NCBI GenBank assembly: GCA_024697945.1 | Contig: JAILRU010000072.1 | Span: forward strand, 1 to 39,039 | Source of the DNA: Bacteroidaceae bacterium | GTDB taxonomy: Bacteria > Bacteroidota > Bacteroidia > Bacteroidales > Bacteroidaceae | Direction of reading: 5' to 3' | Length of the DNA: 39,039 nucleotides | Shown: piece after piece, positions 1 to 8,595 of the stretch | Layout of the letters: each line of letters starts with the position of its first letter | Numbering within the stretch: position 1 is the stretch's first letter | Made by a program: the position numbers and the translations under genes | Notes under the pieces: model-generated | What the model saw: only the letters and a program-made list of their open reading frames with translations | The model's database searches: none | What the model was told of the DNA's origin: nothing

Positions 1-1593
1 ATTGAAGTTTCGGGAGTTAATTAAAATGTGAATGTATATGTGCAAAGAAGGCATTGGATTCTTGCATATGTCGCAAGAAATTAGTATCTTTAAGGTGCGA
101 AACAAAAAGACTCATTATTCCAATGCCAGCGCACAAAGTTACACAATTTCTGTCAGAGATAAGCTCATTTTTCAAGAAAAATAATACTGATAATGCAATG
201 TTTGTCATTATGAACGTGATTAAGGGTATAAAAATGAACGAACAGAGCCTGTTCGGACGCAAGAGCCGCTGTAACAGCAAGTACTCGCTGTTGCAGGTGT
301 TCCAGCTTCTGTTGGTATGTCCCTGTTTCATGATTCGTAATCCTTTCAACATTTATGGCTCGCCGTTAGGCGGCAAGCTTGGTTGTCGTAAAGATGTGTT
401 CTATGAGTTCCTCAACGACGGCCGTACCGACTGGCGCAAGCTGGTGTACCACATCGTCTGCCAGCTTTGGACGAAGGTCATCATCCGCAGTGACCACAAG
501 TCTGACGACACCTGCCTGATGGTTGACGATACGGACTTCCCCAAGACAGGCCGCCGTATGGAGAACATCGGGCGTGTCCACTCCCATCTCGATCACCGCA
601 GCATCCTCGGCTTCAAGGCTCTCTTCCTCGGCATTACCGACGGCATCAGCCAGATGCTGCTCGACTTCTGTATCCTTGGCGAGAAGGGCAGGAAGGGCAA
701 CTATGGCATGAGCGGGAAGGAACTCTCCAGAAGATACAGCATAAAGCGGGATGAGGACACAGCCATCCAGACCCGCCTTGACGAGTACTCGATGAGCAAG
801 ATTGACCTCACCATAGAGATGATCCGCAGGGCTGTCAAGCATAAGATACGCTTCCGCTATGTACTGGCTGACAGCTGGTTCACATGCGCCAAGATAGTCC
901 GGTTTATCCGCTCCCGCCATATCAAGTGCGACTACATCGGAATGATAAAGGTCGGTGAGGAGGGCAAGACCAAGTACCGCTTTGAGCGCAAGGACCTTAC
1001 AGCCCCTGCCATCATCAAGAGACTGAACAAGCGGGGTGAGAAGAGGTACAGTCGCAAGCTCAGATGCTGGTACATGAGTGCCGATGTCGTCTTTGCAGAC
1101 ACGCATGTCAGGCTTTTCTTCATTCGTCGCAGCAAGCGTGGTCCATGGAGCGGACTGCTCACGACTGACCTTTCGCTGGGATTCTTCGAGACATACAGGA
1201 TTTACTCCAGACGCTGGTCCCAGGAGGTCATCTTCAAGGAGAGCAAGGGACTGCTCGGACTTGGCAAATGCCAGTCGGCCAACTTCGCAGCTCAGATAGC
1301 AAGTACGTCCCTCGTGGCGCTCCAGTACAACATCCTCTCTGCCGTGAAGCGATTCATGGACTACGAGACTATCGGAGAACTCTTCAGGCAGGTCAATCAG
1401 GACAGCCATGAACTGACCATCAGTGAAAGAATCTGGCAGGCGATTCTCGAACTGGTTGCAGCCATCACCAAGGTCTTCTCCATTGCAGATGAAGAAGTCA
1501 TGGATGCCCTGGTTAACGATTCTGATGAGCTTGCTCATATCTGTGAATTATATCAATATAAAATGGCGAGTTACAAACTCCCGAAACTTAAAT
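1..1593 (+). mobile_element. IS4-family insertion sequence
   Basis: A single transposase gene lies between matched inverted ends. The left end (1-18) and right end (1576-1593) match at 17 of 18 positions, including a perfect 14-base core, AAGTTTCGGGAGTT at 5-18 and its complement at 1576-1589. The left match begins at base 1, so the element may extend beyond the window and a target duplication cannot be tested. The transposase stop codon (1599-1601) lies just outside the recognisable right repeat, so either the element is slightly longer than drawn or the stop comes from flanking DNA. Confidence 0.85.
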
Positions 1594-1601
1594 TAAGATA
1601 A
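123..1601 (+). CDS. IS4-family DDE transposase
   Basis: This enzyme would cut and paste the surrounding insertion sequence. The DDE catalytic set is visible: the first Asp in VDDTDF, the second in LADSWF, and the Glu in the IS4 signature Y-(2)-R-(3)-E-(6)-K, matched exactly by YSRRWSQEVIFKESK. The reading frame can be opened upstream from a TTG at 54. I prefer the ATG at 123 (MPAHKVTQF), which gives 492 residues, a usual size for the family, and leaves room for the left inverted repeat and a promoter. The frame is intact with no internal stop, so the copy may be active. Its last codons run through the right inverted repeat. A 390-residue open frame on the opposite strand is only an antisense shadow. 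Confidence 0.9.
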   Translation: MPAHKVTQFLSEISSFFKKNNTDNAMFVIMNVIKGIKMNEQSLFGRKSRCNSKYSLLQVFQLLLVCPCFMIRNPFNIYGSPLGGKLGCRKDVFYEFLNDGRTDWRKLVYHIVCQLWTKVIIRSDHKSDDTCLMVDDTDFPKTGRRMENIGRVHSHLDHRSILGFKALFLGITDGISQMLLDFCILGEKGRKGNYGMSGKELSRRYSIKRDEDTAIQTRLDEYSMSKIDLTIEMIRRAVKHKIRFRYVLADSWFTCAKIVRFIRSRHIKCDYIGMIKVGEEGKTKYRFERKDLTAPAIIKRLNKRGEKRYSRKLRCWYMSADVVFADTHVRLFFIRRSKRGPWSGLLTTDLSLGFFETYRIYSRRWSQEVIFKESKGLLGLGKCQSANFAAQIASTSLVALQYNILSAVKRFMDYETIGELFRQVNQDSHELTISERIWQAILELVAAITKVFSIADEEVMDALVNDSDELAHICELYQYKMASYKLPKLKLR

Positions 1602-1778
1602 TTATTTCTCTATCCTTTAACATACTTTGACCTACATCTTAGTTACTAACACTCGAAAGATACCTGAATTTCAAAGTTTTTTCACTATTCACTTTTCATT
1701 TTTCACTTTATTCTTAGTTATTTCCATGAAATTTCTTAATTTTGTACCGATTTAACTATGTTTACATTCTGAAACGGC

Positions 1779-2525
1779 ATGAAAAATACATTTATGCATC
1801 ATCTGAAGACATTCTTTAGCAAGACTCTTGATGCTCTGATGACTAAAATGAGTCCGGAGGGCGTAAAGTATATTTGGAAGCGGAAAGGCTCGTCCACCCT
1901 AATTATTGTCTTCACTGGCATTGGCAAAGTACGCTATAACTATAAGACTTCACTTTGGCATAGTCCCAATGACCTGCTCTTCATAGCTGATTGTTGGGCT
2001 GATGGTGTGAGTTACTATTGGTACGAAAACAAGTGCGACCACCCAGAACAATTTACTCAGGCCCTGATAGACCGAGTGTTGAGGAAAGGTAACTACACTT
2101 CTGTGGTGACCTTGGGGAGCAGCAAAGGGGGTACAGCTGCCATTTACTATGGATTGAAAATCAATGCAGATAGAATCATGGCAGGTGCCTGCCAATATTA
2201 TGTGGGTGATTACCTGTCGCGTCACCAGTACAAGGAACATCCCGAGCAATGGCATGCTATGGTTGGTGGAGAGCCGTCTCAAGACTGGATAGACATACTT
2301 GACAGAAAGATATCTGACATGATTGAGGCGCGCCGCGGTAGCAAAACTCGGGTTTTCCTCCTCTATTCTACACAGGAACACACCTATTCCGAACACGTAA
2401 AACCACTTATTGAGCAACTTGATGCTTGCAATATTACCCACGAAGACCAGGTAGAGCAATTTCCTGAACATTCCATGATTGGTGGCTATTTTAGGGAAGC
2501 CATCAAGAAAGAGTTTCCTTCTTAA
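1779..2525 (+). CDS. Alpha/beta hydrolase-like protein of the polysaccharide locus
   Basis: A 248-residue protein with no signal peptide, so probably cytoplasmic. It has a nucleophile elbow GSSKGG (G-x-S-x-G) about residues 108-113 after a short strand, and a His near the C-terminus (PEHSMIGG) that could complete a Ser-His-Asp triad. The GSSKGG elbow recurs in Asp2-like and capsule-associated hydrolases that move or remove acyl groups on glycans; this is family knowledge, and the substrate here is unknown. The gene points toward the leftward polysaccharide operon and overlaps the 3' end of the flippase gene by 23 bases. A possible -7 box, TAATTTTG, sits at 1737-1744. An O-acetyl transfer or removal role on the polysaccharide is inferred from motif and position only. 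Confidence 0.6.
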   Translation: MKNTFMHHLKTFFSKTLDALMTKMSPEGVKYIWKRKGSSTLIIVFTGIGKVRYNYKTSLWHSPNDLLFIADCWADGVSYYWYENKCDHPEQFTQALIDRVLRKGNYTSVVTLGSSKGGTAAIYYGLKINADRIMAGACQYYVGDYLSRHQYKEHPEQWHAMVGGEPSQDWIDILDRKISDMIEARRGSKTRVFLLYSTQEHTYSEHVKPLIEQLDACNITHEDQVEQFPEHSMIGGYFREAIKKEFPS

Positions 2526-4026
2526 TCATTTGCAGTGCTGTATGACGCTCGACATCATCGAGCGTAAACAACCAAATAGTGATTCCTGCCACAATAACAG
2601 ACACAATGCCAGTAAGCAGGAAACGGAACGGAATATCCTCAACAAATGTTACCATCAACCAACAGGCGGCAGAGACGGCTACTATCGGTATAGCTATGTG
2701 GGCGAATACTTGTCTGACAAAATGGCGTATGGACAAGCCTGCGGTGACTTTCAGGAAAGGAAGGCGCGTCAAGGCGCATAGAATCTCGAAACCGATGTAT
2801 GCCCACATGGCTTGGCCTATCTCATAACCCAAGTGAAGGCATAGCCAGAACACGGGCAACGTAAGTACCTTGATTGTATTCACCACTAATGAGTAATTGC
2901 GTATGCGTCCGATGGCCTGATTGGCTGTCCCTAAACCAATGGTTATTTGGTCACACAGGGCTGAGAGGATAACGAAGCGACATAGCGTAGCTGCATGAGG
3001 CGGCACGTTTCCTAACCATAGTGTAAGCACCTCCGGAAGTTCGAACGACAGCGGAATGACCACTGTGGAAAGCAGCAGGAAATTATACTTACTTGATAGT
3101 TCTGCCAGATGGAGCATCCGTCTGCGGTCGCCGCTTCCCTCTGACTTTACTATCTGCGGACTCATGGCGTTGGTCACAGCCTGGGAGATGAAGGCAATGG
3201 AGTGATACACCTGTTGGGCAATGCCGTAGGAACTGTTGACAACAGTACCGAAGAACTTGTTCAGGATGATAGCCACGCCCTGTGTCCTGCCCATCACGCA
3301 GCCAGTACTATAAACTGTCCAGGTGGCAAAGCTCATCAGTTCTTTCAGATAACACCGCCGTACAAGACTAAGCCTGGGCAGCAGCGTGCTTTCCTTGAAA
3401 TGTGTGACAGCCCACAGCGAAAGTGCTAGGAAATGAAAAGTCTGGATGCCAGCAATAGCATATGCGTATGCCATCAGGCGGTCGTAGGTGATGAATGGCA
3501 GTGAGAGGGCGAAAATGAGTTTCAGTACACCATCAATAACATCCACCACCGAAACATATACAATTTCCTCGCGGGCTATGAAGAGAGCCTTGTATGGGGC
3601 GGCAAAAAAAGTAATGGCAAGCGCCAGCACCGCCATATAGTATACCCCTTTGGCTGTTGGTATGCGAATGGGGTCAATCTCTAAAAAGCCTCCGAAAATG
3701 AACGGCGTAAGAGCTAACAGAATGAGGGCAAAGATTGTTCCGATGAAAATGTGCAGCAACAAACTGCTTGAGAACATGCTTTTTACATCAGCAAGATTGC
3801 CTCGCCCGTGATAGAAGGAAAGCTGCCTCTGGGTAGTGATGACCAAGGCACCGGTGAGAAAGGCTAGCATCGTCACTACGCCTGCCACAAGCGAGTAAAT
3901 ACCGTAATCAGATTGCCCCAAAATCCGCAATATCAATCGCGTCGAGTAGAGTGATAGACAGGTATTGATAATCGCCCTCGTGTGTTGTGCAAGTGTGTTG
4001 ATAACTATTCTCTTGGATGGTTCCAT
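2503..4026 (-). CDS. Wzx-type polysaccharide flippase (MOP superfamily)
   Basis: A 507-residue, very hydrophobic protein with about 12-14 membrane segments and the N-terminal pattern of oligosaccharide flippases: a cationic start, then NTLAQHTRAIINTCLSLYS and LRILGQSDYGIYSL. Such proteins move lipid-linked repeat units across the inner membrane before polymerisation by Wzy. It is the last gene of the leftward operon, 39 bases after the nucleotide-sugar dehydrogenase. Its 3' end overlaps the opposing hydrolase gene by 23 bases. Length and topology are normal for the family. The sugar carried cannot be deduced. Confidence 0.88.
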   Translation of the reverse strand: MEPSKRIVINTLAQHTRAIINTCLSLYSTRLILRILGQSDYGIYSLVAGVVTMLAFLTGALVITTQRQLSFYHGRGNLADVKSMFSSSLLLHIFIGTIFALILLALTPFIFGGFLEIDPIRIPTAKGVYYMAVLALAITFFAAPYKALFIAREEIVYVSVVDVIDGVLKLIFALSLPFITYDRLMAYAYAIAGIQTFHFLALSLWAVTHFKESTLLPRLSLVRRCYLKELMSFATWTVYSTGCVMGRTQGVAIILNKFFGTVVNSSYGIAQQVYHSIAFISQAVTNAMSPQIVKSEGSGDRRRMLHLAELSSKYNFLLLSTVVIPLSFELPEVLTLWLGNVPPHAATLCRFVILSALCDQITIGLGTANQAIGRIRNYSLVVNTIKVLTLPVFWLCLHLGYEIGQAMWAYIGFEILCALTRLPFLKVTAGLSIRHFVRQVFAHIAIPIVAVSAACWLMVTFVEDIPFRFLLTGIVSVIVAGITIWLFTLDDVERHTALQMIKKETLS

Positions 4027-4065
4027 TGCTTGCTGCTTCAGAAGAAGAAGTCCTGTTTAGAAAGT

Positions 4066-5334
4066 TTATAGCCTTCCGTCAATGATGTCACGTGGTAAGA
4101 TGCCCTTTACATCATATATGATACCCTTTTCGCCAGTTTTCACCTTTATATCCATTTTCAGGAATTCACTATGGGCGACAGCTAGAATGATAGCATCGAA
4201 TACACCTTCTGGCATTTTGTCAGTAATATTGATTCCATATTCTTTCTTCACATTTCCTACATTGGCCCAAGGGTCATAGATGGTGATGTTTCCTGTGTAT
4301 TCCAGAAGGGTATGGTAGATATCGACAACCTTGGTGTTTCGAATATCGGGACAGTTCTCCTTAAACGTGATGCCAAGTATCAGTATTTTGGCATCTTTTA
4401 CTATCACACCTTTTTTGTTCATCAACTTGATGACTTGATTGGCTACATAATCTCCCATTCCATCGTTGAGACGGCGGGCGTTATACATGACACGAGGCAA
4501 AACACCATAGATTTGTGCTTTCTGTATCAAGTAATAAGGGTCAACACTGATGCAATGCCCACCAACCAATCCTGGAGACAACTTAATAAAATTCCATTTA
4601 GAAGAAGCAGCTTCTATGACATCATGCGTGTCTATGCCCATCGCATTGAATATTTTAGCCAGTTCATTCATAAACGCAATGTTGACATCACGTTGTGAGT
4701 TTTCTATAATCTTCGAGGCTTCTGCCACTTTGATGCTTGGTGCCTTATGGGTGCCATTCACCAAAACGGAATTATAAACGCCATCAACTATGTCGGCTAT
4801 CTTAGGCGTAGAACCAGAAGTAACTTTTTTTATCTTTTCTACAGTATGTTCCTTATCCCCTGGGTTAATCCGTTCGGGAGAATAACCTGCATAGAAGTCC
4901 ACATTGAATTTTAAGCCGCTGATATGCTCCACTACAGGCAAACATTCCTCTTCTGTGACACCTGGATACACCGTACTTTCATATACAACAATGTCTCCTT
5001 TGGAAATAACTTTTCCCACAGTCTCACTTGCTCCTAACAGGGGCTTGAGGTCAGGACGGTTGTTTTCATCGACAGGAGTAGGCACAGCAACTATGTATAA
5101 ATTGCATTGGCGTATGCACTCCAAGTCAGTGGTGCAGATGAAGCCGTGACGGCTAATAGCATCCTGTAATAGCTCATCACTCACTTCGAGTGTGGCATCG
5201 TGCCCGGCCATGAGTGCATTCACTCTTTGCTGGTTCATGTCGAATCCTATTGTTTCATACTTCGTGGAGAACAATCTGGCTAACGGCAAACCAACATAAC
5301 CTAAGCCAATCACACATATTTTGATTTCTTTCAT
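4066..5334 (-). CDS. Nucleotide-sugar dehydrogenase (UDP-sugar 6-dehydrogenase family)
   Basis: A 422-residue enzyme predicted to oxidise C6 of a UDP-hexose or UDP-N-acetylhexosamine twice with NAD, giving the uronic acid. The NAD-binding GLGYVG motif is at residues 10-15. The central domain has YSPERINPGD (about 151-160), and the catalytic Cys is at 261 in GLVGGHCISVDPYYL. The C-terminal UDP-binding domain carries GITFKENCPDIRNTK. The sequence resembles the WbpA/TviB type acting on UDP-GlcNAc or UDP-GalNAc more than UDP-glucose dehydrogenase, but substrate choice is an inference. It lies in the operon between the glycosyltransferase (19-base gap) and the flippase, implying an acidic sugar in the surface glycan. 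Confidence 0.9.
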   Translation of the reverse strand: MKEIKICVIGLGYVGLPLARLFSTKYETIGFDMNQQRVNALMAGHDATLEVSDELLQDAISRHGFICTTDLECIRQCNLYIVAVPTPVDENNRPDLKPLLGASETVGKVISKGDIVVYESTVYPGVTEEECLPVVEHISGLKFNVDFYAGYSPERINPGDKEHTVEKIKKVTSGSTPKIADIVDGVYNSVLVNGTHKAPSIKVAEASKIIENSQRDVNIAFMNELAKIFNAMGIDTHDVIEAASSKWNFIKLSPGLVGGHCISVDPYYLIQKAQIYGVLPRVMYNARRLNDGMGDYVANQVIKLMNKKGVIVKDAKILILGITFKENCPDIRNTKVVDIYHTLLEYTGNITIYDPWANVGNVKKEYGINITDKMPEGVFDAIILAVAHSEFLKMDIKVKTGEKGIIYDVKGILPRDIIDGRL

Positions 5335-5353
5335 TGTAGTTGTATTAATAATA

Positions 5354-6253
5354 TCAAAGTTCTTTTCTGATAATATGACTCTTTACAATTTTCATTAGCG
5401 TTCCAAAGCCAGAGAAAAAAGCCCCTCTGCTGATGATGAGCCCCAAAGTACGAAGAAAAGTCTTGATGCCAAATCGTCGAGACCGAGAAAGCCATATAAT
5501 AATGGGTTCCTTCCTGAACTGTGGATAATCTCTCAGAAACTTGTTACAACGTATTTGCACTTCCATCCTGCAGAGGAAATTGTCAGGATTTGTAAATCGT
5601 TTTTCTATGAGGCTGCCTTTGCGTGTAGTTACGGTATAGAGTGTTTCGTTAAATACAGCCACAGCGTCATCTTGAGCCCAGCAAGTGGCTTTGAACACAA
5701 ACATTTGGTCATTAGACGCCATTGTCTCGTCGAACCAGATGTCTTTCTGCTGAATATGACTCCTACGAAACATTTTACATACAGGCCCAGGTCTTGACAA
5801 GATGGCAGCCTTATTGTCTTTTTTGCCAGTTAGAGCTTCGTCGATTGCGTTGTTGAGGTCTGCAAATCGGTTAGAAGGCGACAGGTCCTCCGAGTTTACG
5901 CTATTTGATTTGAACAGAAGAATGTCGTAGGGAGCGTCCTTGTGGCTGTTGAGTATATGGAAAGCATCCTTTGTGAAGAAGTCATCAGAGTCAGCAAATA
6001 CTAGCCACTTGCCGTCAGCATGCCTCAGTCCGATGTTGCGGGCATGACCGGCCCCACCGCCTTCTTTGTCGAAGATGCATAGTGTGTATTTCCGATTGAG
6101 ACCGGGGAATTGCCCGAAATCCACTTTTTGTTCCGAGCTGTTGTCATCCACCACAATGACCTGCACCTCTGGCACATCAGGGATGGAATCGAGACACCGC
6201 TGCAGTAGCATGGGAATCTCGTGATGCGGTATGATGATGGAGAATATATGCAT
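5354..6253 (-). CDS. Family 2 glycosyltransferase
   Basis: A 299-residue GT-A fold transferase starting at the ATG at 6253-6251. The frame stays open upstream to 6568, but that part lies antiparallel-free inside the next gene in another frame and has no family similarity. The N-terminus is typical: FSIIIPHHE, then VVDDNSS at 34-40, GGGAGHARNIGL about 66-76, and the metal/nucleotide-binding ADSDD at 87-91. The remainder has conserved charged patches but no membrane segment. It is the only glycosyltransferase in the operon, 11 bases after the polymerase gene. It probably adds one sugar to the lipid-linked repeat unit at the cytoplasmic face; donor and acceptor are unknown. Confidence 0.88.
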   Translation of the reverse strand: MHIFSIIIPHHEIPMLLQRCLDSIPDVPEVQVIVVDDNSSEQKVDFGQFPGLNRKYTLCIFDKEGGGAGHARNIGLRHADGKWLVFADSDDFFTKDAFHILNSHKDAPYDILLFKSNSVNSEDLSPSNRFADLNNAIDEALTGKKDNKAAILSRPGPVCKMFRRSHIQQKDIWFDETMASNDQMFVFKATCWAQDDAVAVFNETLYTVTTRKGSLIEKRFTNPDNFLCRMEVQIRCNKFLRDYPQFRKEPIIIWLSRSRRFGIKTFLRTLGLIISRGAFFSGFGTLMKIVKSHIIRKEL

Positions 6254-6264
6254 AGTCGATAATG

Positions 6265-7503
6265 TTATTCGGTTTCTTTGGTTGTCTGTTCCACCATTCC
6301 CTGTGACGTTGGTGCAAAGAAGGCCAAACTGAGCAGTGTGATGATGAACGGGAGAGGATAGACTTCCATAGTCATCATCAAGAACATTGTTGCAGCGGTA
6401 GCATATATTAGAAGAACACTCCTGTCGTTGGTGGTGGAAAGCTTGACGAACACCATATAACAAATATAAGTGAACAGAGCAAGCAAAATAATGCCACCAT
6501 TGATGAGTATGCCCCAGATAAAATTGTGTGGACCTTTTGCAAATGTACTCATGTTGGAGTAATACCAATCAGCTCCCACAAACCCGTAACCAAAGATGGG
6601 CGAATCGGCAAAGACCTTTGAGGCTGCATCCCAAAGATAGATTCTGTGTGTAAAGGTAATATCCTTGCCCAACACGTCTTCCACAAACCATACGGCCAAT
6701 GAGTTGTTTTCAATTCCTTTTCCTTGGAAGCAGACGAATACTTGGAAGAATATGATGGTAACAATCAGTGTCACGATGCCTGTCTTTAGTAACTTGCGTG
6801 AAGGAATAAAACAAAACAGGAGGCACATCAATATGCCTGTTATAGATGTCATGGATTGCACGATGGCGAGCGCCCCGATGGAAACAATCGTGACGGGTAT
6901 CGCATTGAGAATCCACCATTTGCCATATCTCAAGCACACCATACTTGTCCCAACAGCGCACAAAAGCCTACATCCCATTCCGTTGTAGTTGTCGCCAAGT
7001 AGATAGCCTTGGGTAGATTTCCAAACACCCACTCCCACCATCCATAGGTCAGGATGGGTTATTAGATGATAGAAATTCCAATATGCACAAAAAGAAAATG
7101 AAAGAGCAAAGGCGCATACCATAAAATGGAATCTGTCTTTGAAAAAATCAGAGGCCATAGCTATGAAGATGACCATACAACTTTGGTATAGACAGCCTTT
7201 GATATCGGTGCCGTTGATGATCGTGGATGTGAGCATCAGCAACTGGAACAAGATAACGACGGCCACATATCTCGAGACGGTTCTTGCCCTGAAATAGAAC
7301 ACGGATACGACAACAAACGACAATAGTGACAGGGCGAGCACAATATAGGAGAGCATTTGCATTTCCACGACGGTGATATTGACGCTCACTTTGATCACCA
7401 CCGAGAAAACCATCAGAAAAGGGACAATAATCCACTTGCTTAAATCCATTTTGAACAAGTGGCCAACGTCTATAGGCAGTAGCTGCGTCAAACGAGCATT
7501 CAT
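6265..7503 (-). CDS. O-antigen polymerase/ligase-like membrane protein (Wzy/WaaL family)
   Basis: A 412-residue protein with about 11-12 hydrophobic segments. A large outward loop in the C-terminal half carries the Wzy_C/ligase pattern FTHRIYLWDAA...SPIFGYGF...GPHNFIWGILINGG, including the Arg and His typical of the active loop. It would polymerise repeat units in the periplasm or ligate glycan to a lipid acceptor; sequence alone does not separate these roles. The annotated ATG (7503) is 22 bases after the chain-length gene, and an internal Met at residue 19 (MDLSKW) is an alternative start. It is followed after 11 bases by the glycosyltransferase. Confidence 0.82.
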   Translation of the reverse strand: MNARLTQLLPIDVGHLFKMDLSKWIIVPFLMVFSVVIKVSVNITVVEMQMLSYIVLALSLLSFVVVSVFYFRARTVSRYVAVVILFQLLMLTSTIINGTDIKGCLYQSCMVIFIAMASDFFKDRFHFMVCAFALSFSFCAYWNFYHLITHPDLWMVGVGVWKSTQGYLLGDNYNGMGCRLLCAVGTSMVCLRYGKWWILNAIPVTIVSIGALAIVQSMTSITGILMCLLFCFIPSRKLLKTGIVTLIVTIIFFQVFVCFQGKGIENNSLAVWFVEDVLGKDITFTHRIYLWDAASKVFADSPIFGYGFVGADWYYSNMSTFAKGPHNFIWGILINGGIILLALFTYICYMVFVKLSTTNDRSVLLIYATAATMFLMMTMEVYPLPFIITLLSLAFFAPTSQGMVEQTTKETE

Positions 7504-7525
7504 TTCCCTATGCTGATATTGTTGG

Positions 7526-8590
7526 TTAAAAGAAGAAGATTTCTTTCCTTACCATCCATATTCCTCCGACAATAGTCACCATAATGAGCATGCCAAGCAC
7601 AAAGATTACCCGCTTGGGTTCCGCCGGTTTAACAGGAACAATGGCACTCTTCAGTGTCGTAAAAGCTGGTGTTTTTTCCTGTAGTTTAAGCTTAGCATTT
7701 TGCAATTGTGTTTCCATAGCAGAGAGAGAATTCTGCTTGAGATTCAACTCGCTCTCGAGTTTATCCCGACTGCTCTGATAGCTTTGAAGGATGATGTCCC
7801 TGTGTGTGTCGCAGAAGCGGCTGTAACGTTCCATTGCATCAATGTACTCTATCTCTGCGCTATCGCGCATGTGCTGATAATGTGACACATCTTTAATTGC
7901 TTTGCTTGTGCGATACTGAATGATGAAGTCCTGCAAATGCTTCTTCACGCTGTCGGCCATAATTGCACAAACGAGGGGGTCTTGGTCTTTTACATTGATG
8001 GAAATGACGAAGTTCTGTTTATCTACGGAACAATTAATATGCCCCATTATTGAAAGCATCAGCTCGTAATCTTTGCGGTTCATCATGAACGGATTGATTC
8101 CTCCTGCGCCAGAGGCTCTTGGGGTTTTGTCTTCCTCAGTGAGCATTTTGTTGATGTATCCCTTCACAAAGCGGAATGGCCATGTCAGGGCGTTACTCTT
8201 CTGATGTTTTTTCATGTAGGTGAAGTAATCGGTGGAGATGTCACCTCCCTTAGTGTTTACATGGATGCCATACAATCCTACGATGAACTCCGGATTTTCA
8301 AAGAGTTCCGGGTACAACTCGGGATAAATGGCATCTTGGCCACTTGCACCTCCGAAATTGAAGCCGAATGAAGAGACAAGACTGGAGAGACCACCCATAC
8401 TTTGGTCGCCACTCATCTCCGGTGCGAGTTTGACTTCACATGTGTAGTAACGTGGTTGAGGAAGAATCCAAATGCAGGAGAGGATGAACGTCCAAATCCA
8501 TATTTTATAGAAAGTGCGGCGTTTTTGCCACAGAGTTTTAGCTATTTTGGCGAGGTCGATAACCTGTTGCTGGCTTTTTTTCTGTTCCAT
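7526..8590 (-). CDS. Wzz-type chain-length determinant protein without kinase domain
   Basis: A 354-residue inner-membrane protein. The first membrane helix is about residues 28-45 (FYKIWIWTFILSCIWILP), followed by a periplasmic region with a coiled-coil rich stretch (about 215-310), and a final helix near 328-347 preceded by a Pro-rich VKPAEPKR, the classic Wzz C-terminal motif. These proteins set polysaccharide chain length and contact the outer-membrane exporter. The tyrosine kinase domain present in Wzc proteins is absent, and no separate kinase gene is seen nearby. It begins 5 bases after the exporter gene ends, so the two are surely co-transcribed. Confidence 0.87.
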   Translation of the reverse strand: MEQKKSQQQVIDLAKIAKTLWQKRRTFYKIWIWTFILSCIWILPQPRYYTCEVKLAPEMSGDQSMGGLSSLVSSFGFNFGGASGQDAIYPELYPELFENPEFIVGLYGIHVNTKGGDISTDYFTYMKKHQKSNALTWPFRFVKGYINKMLTEEDKTPRASGAGGINPFMMNRKDYELMLSIMGHINCSVDKQNFVISINVKDQDPLVCAIMADSVKKHLQDFIIQYRTSKAIKDVSHYQHMRDSAEIEYIDAMERYSRFCDTHRDIILQSYQSSRDKLESELNLKQNSLSAMETQLQNAKLKLQEKTPAFTTLKSAIVPVKPAEPKRVIFVLGMLIMVTIVGGIWMVRKEIFFF

Positions 8591-8595
8591 GATGT

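Noticed and set aside
366..1538. 390-residue open frame on the minus strand
   Set aside because: It is exactly antisense to the transposase, has no recognisable domain, and is explained by the codon bias of the real gene.
6254..6568. N-terminal extension of the glycosyltransferase
   Set aside because: It overlaps the polymerase gene in another frame and has no family similarity; the transferase starts at MHIFSIIIP.
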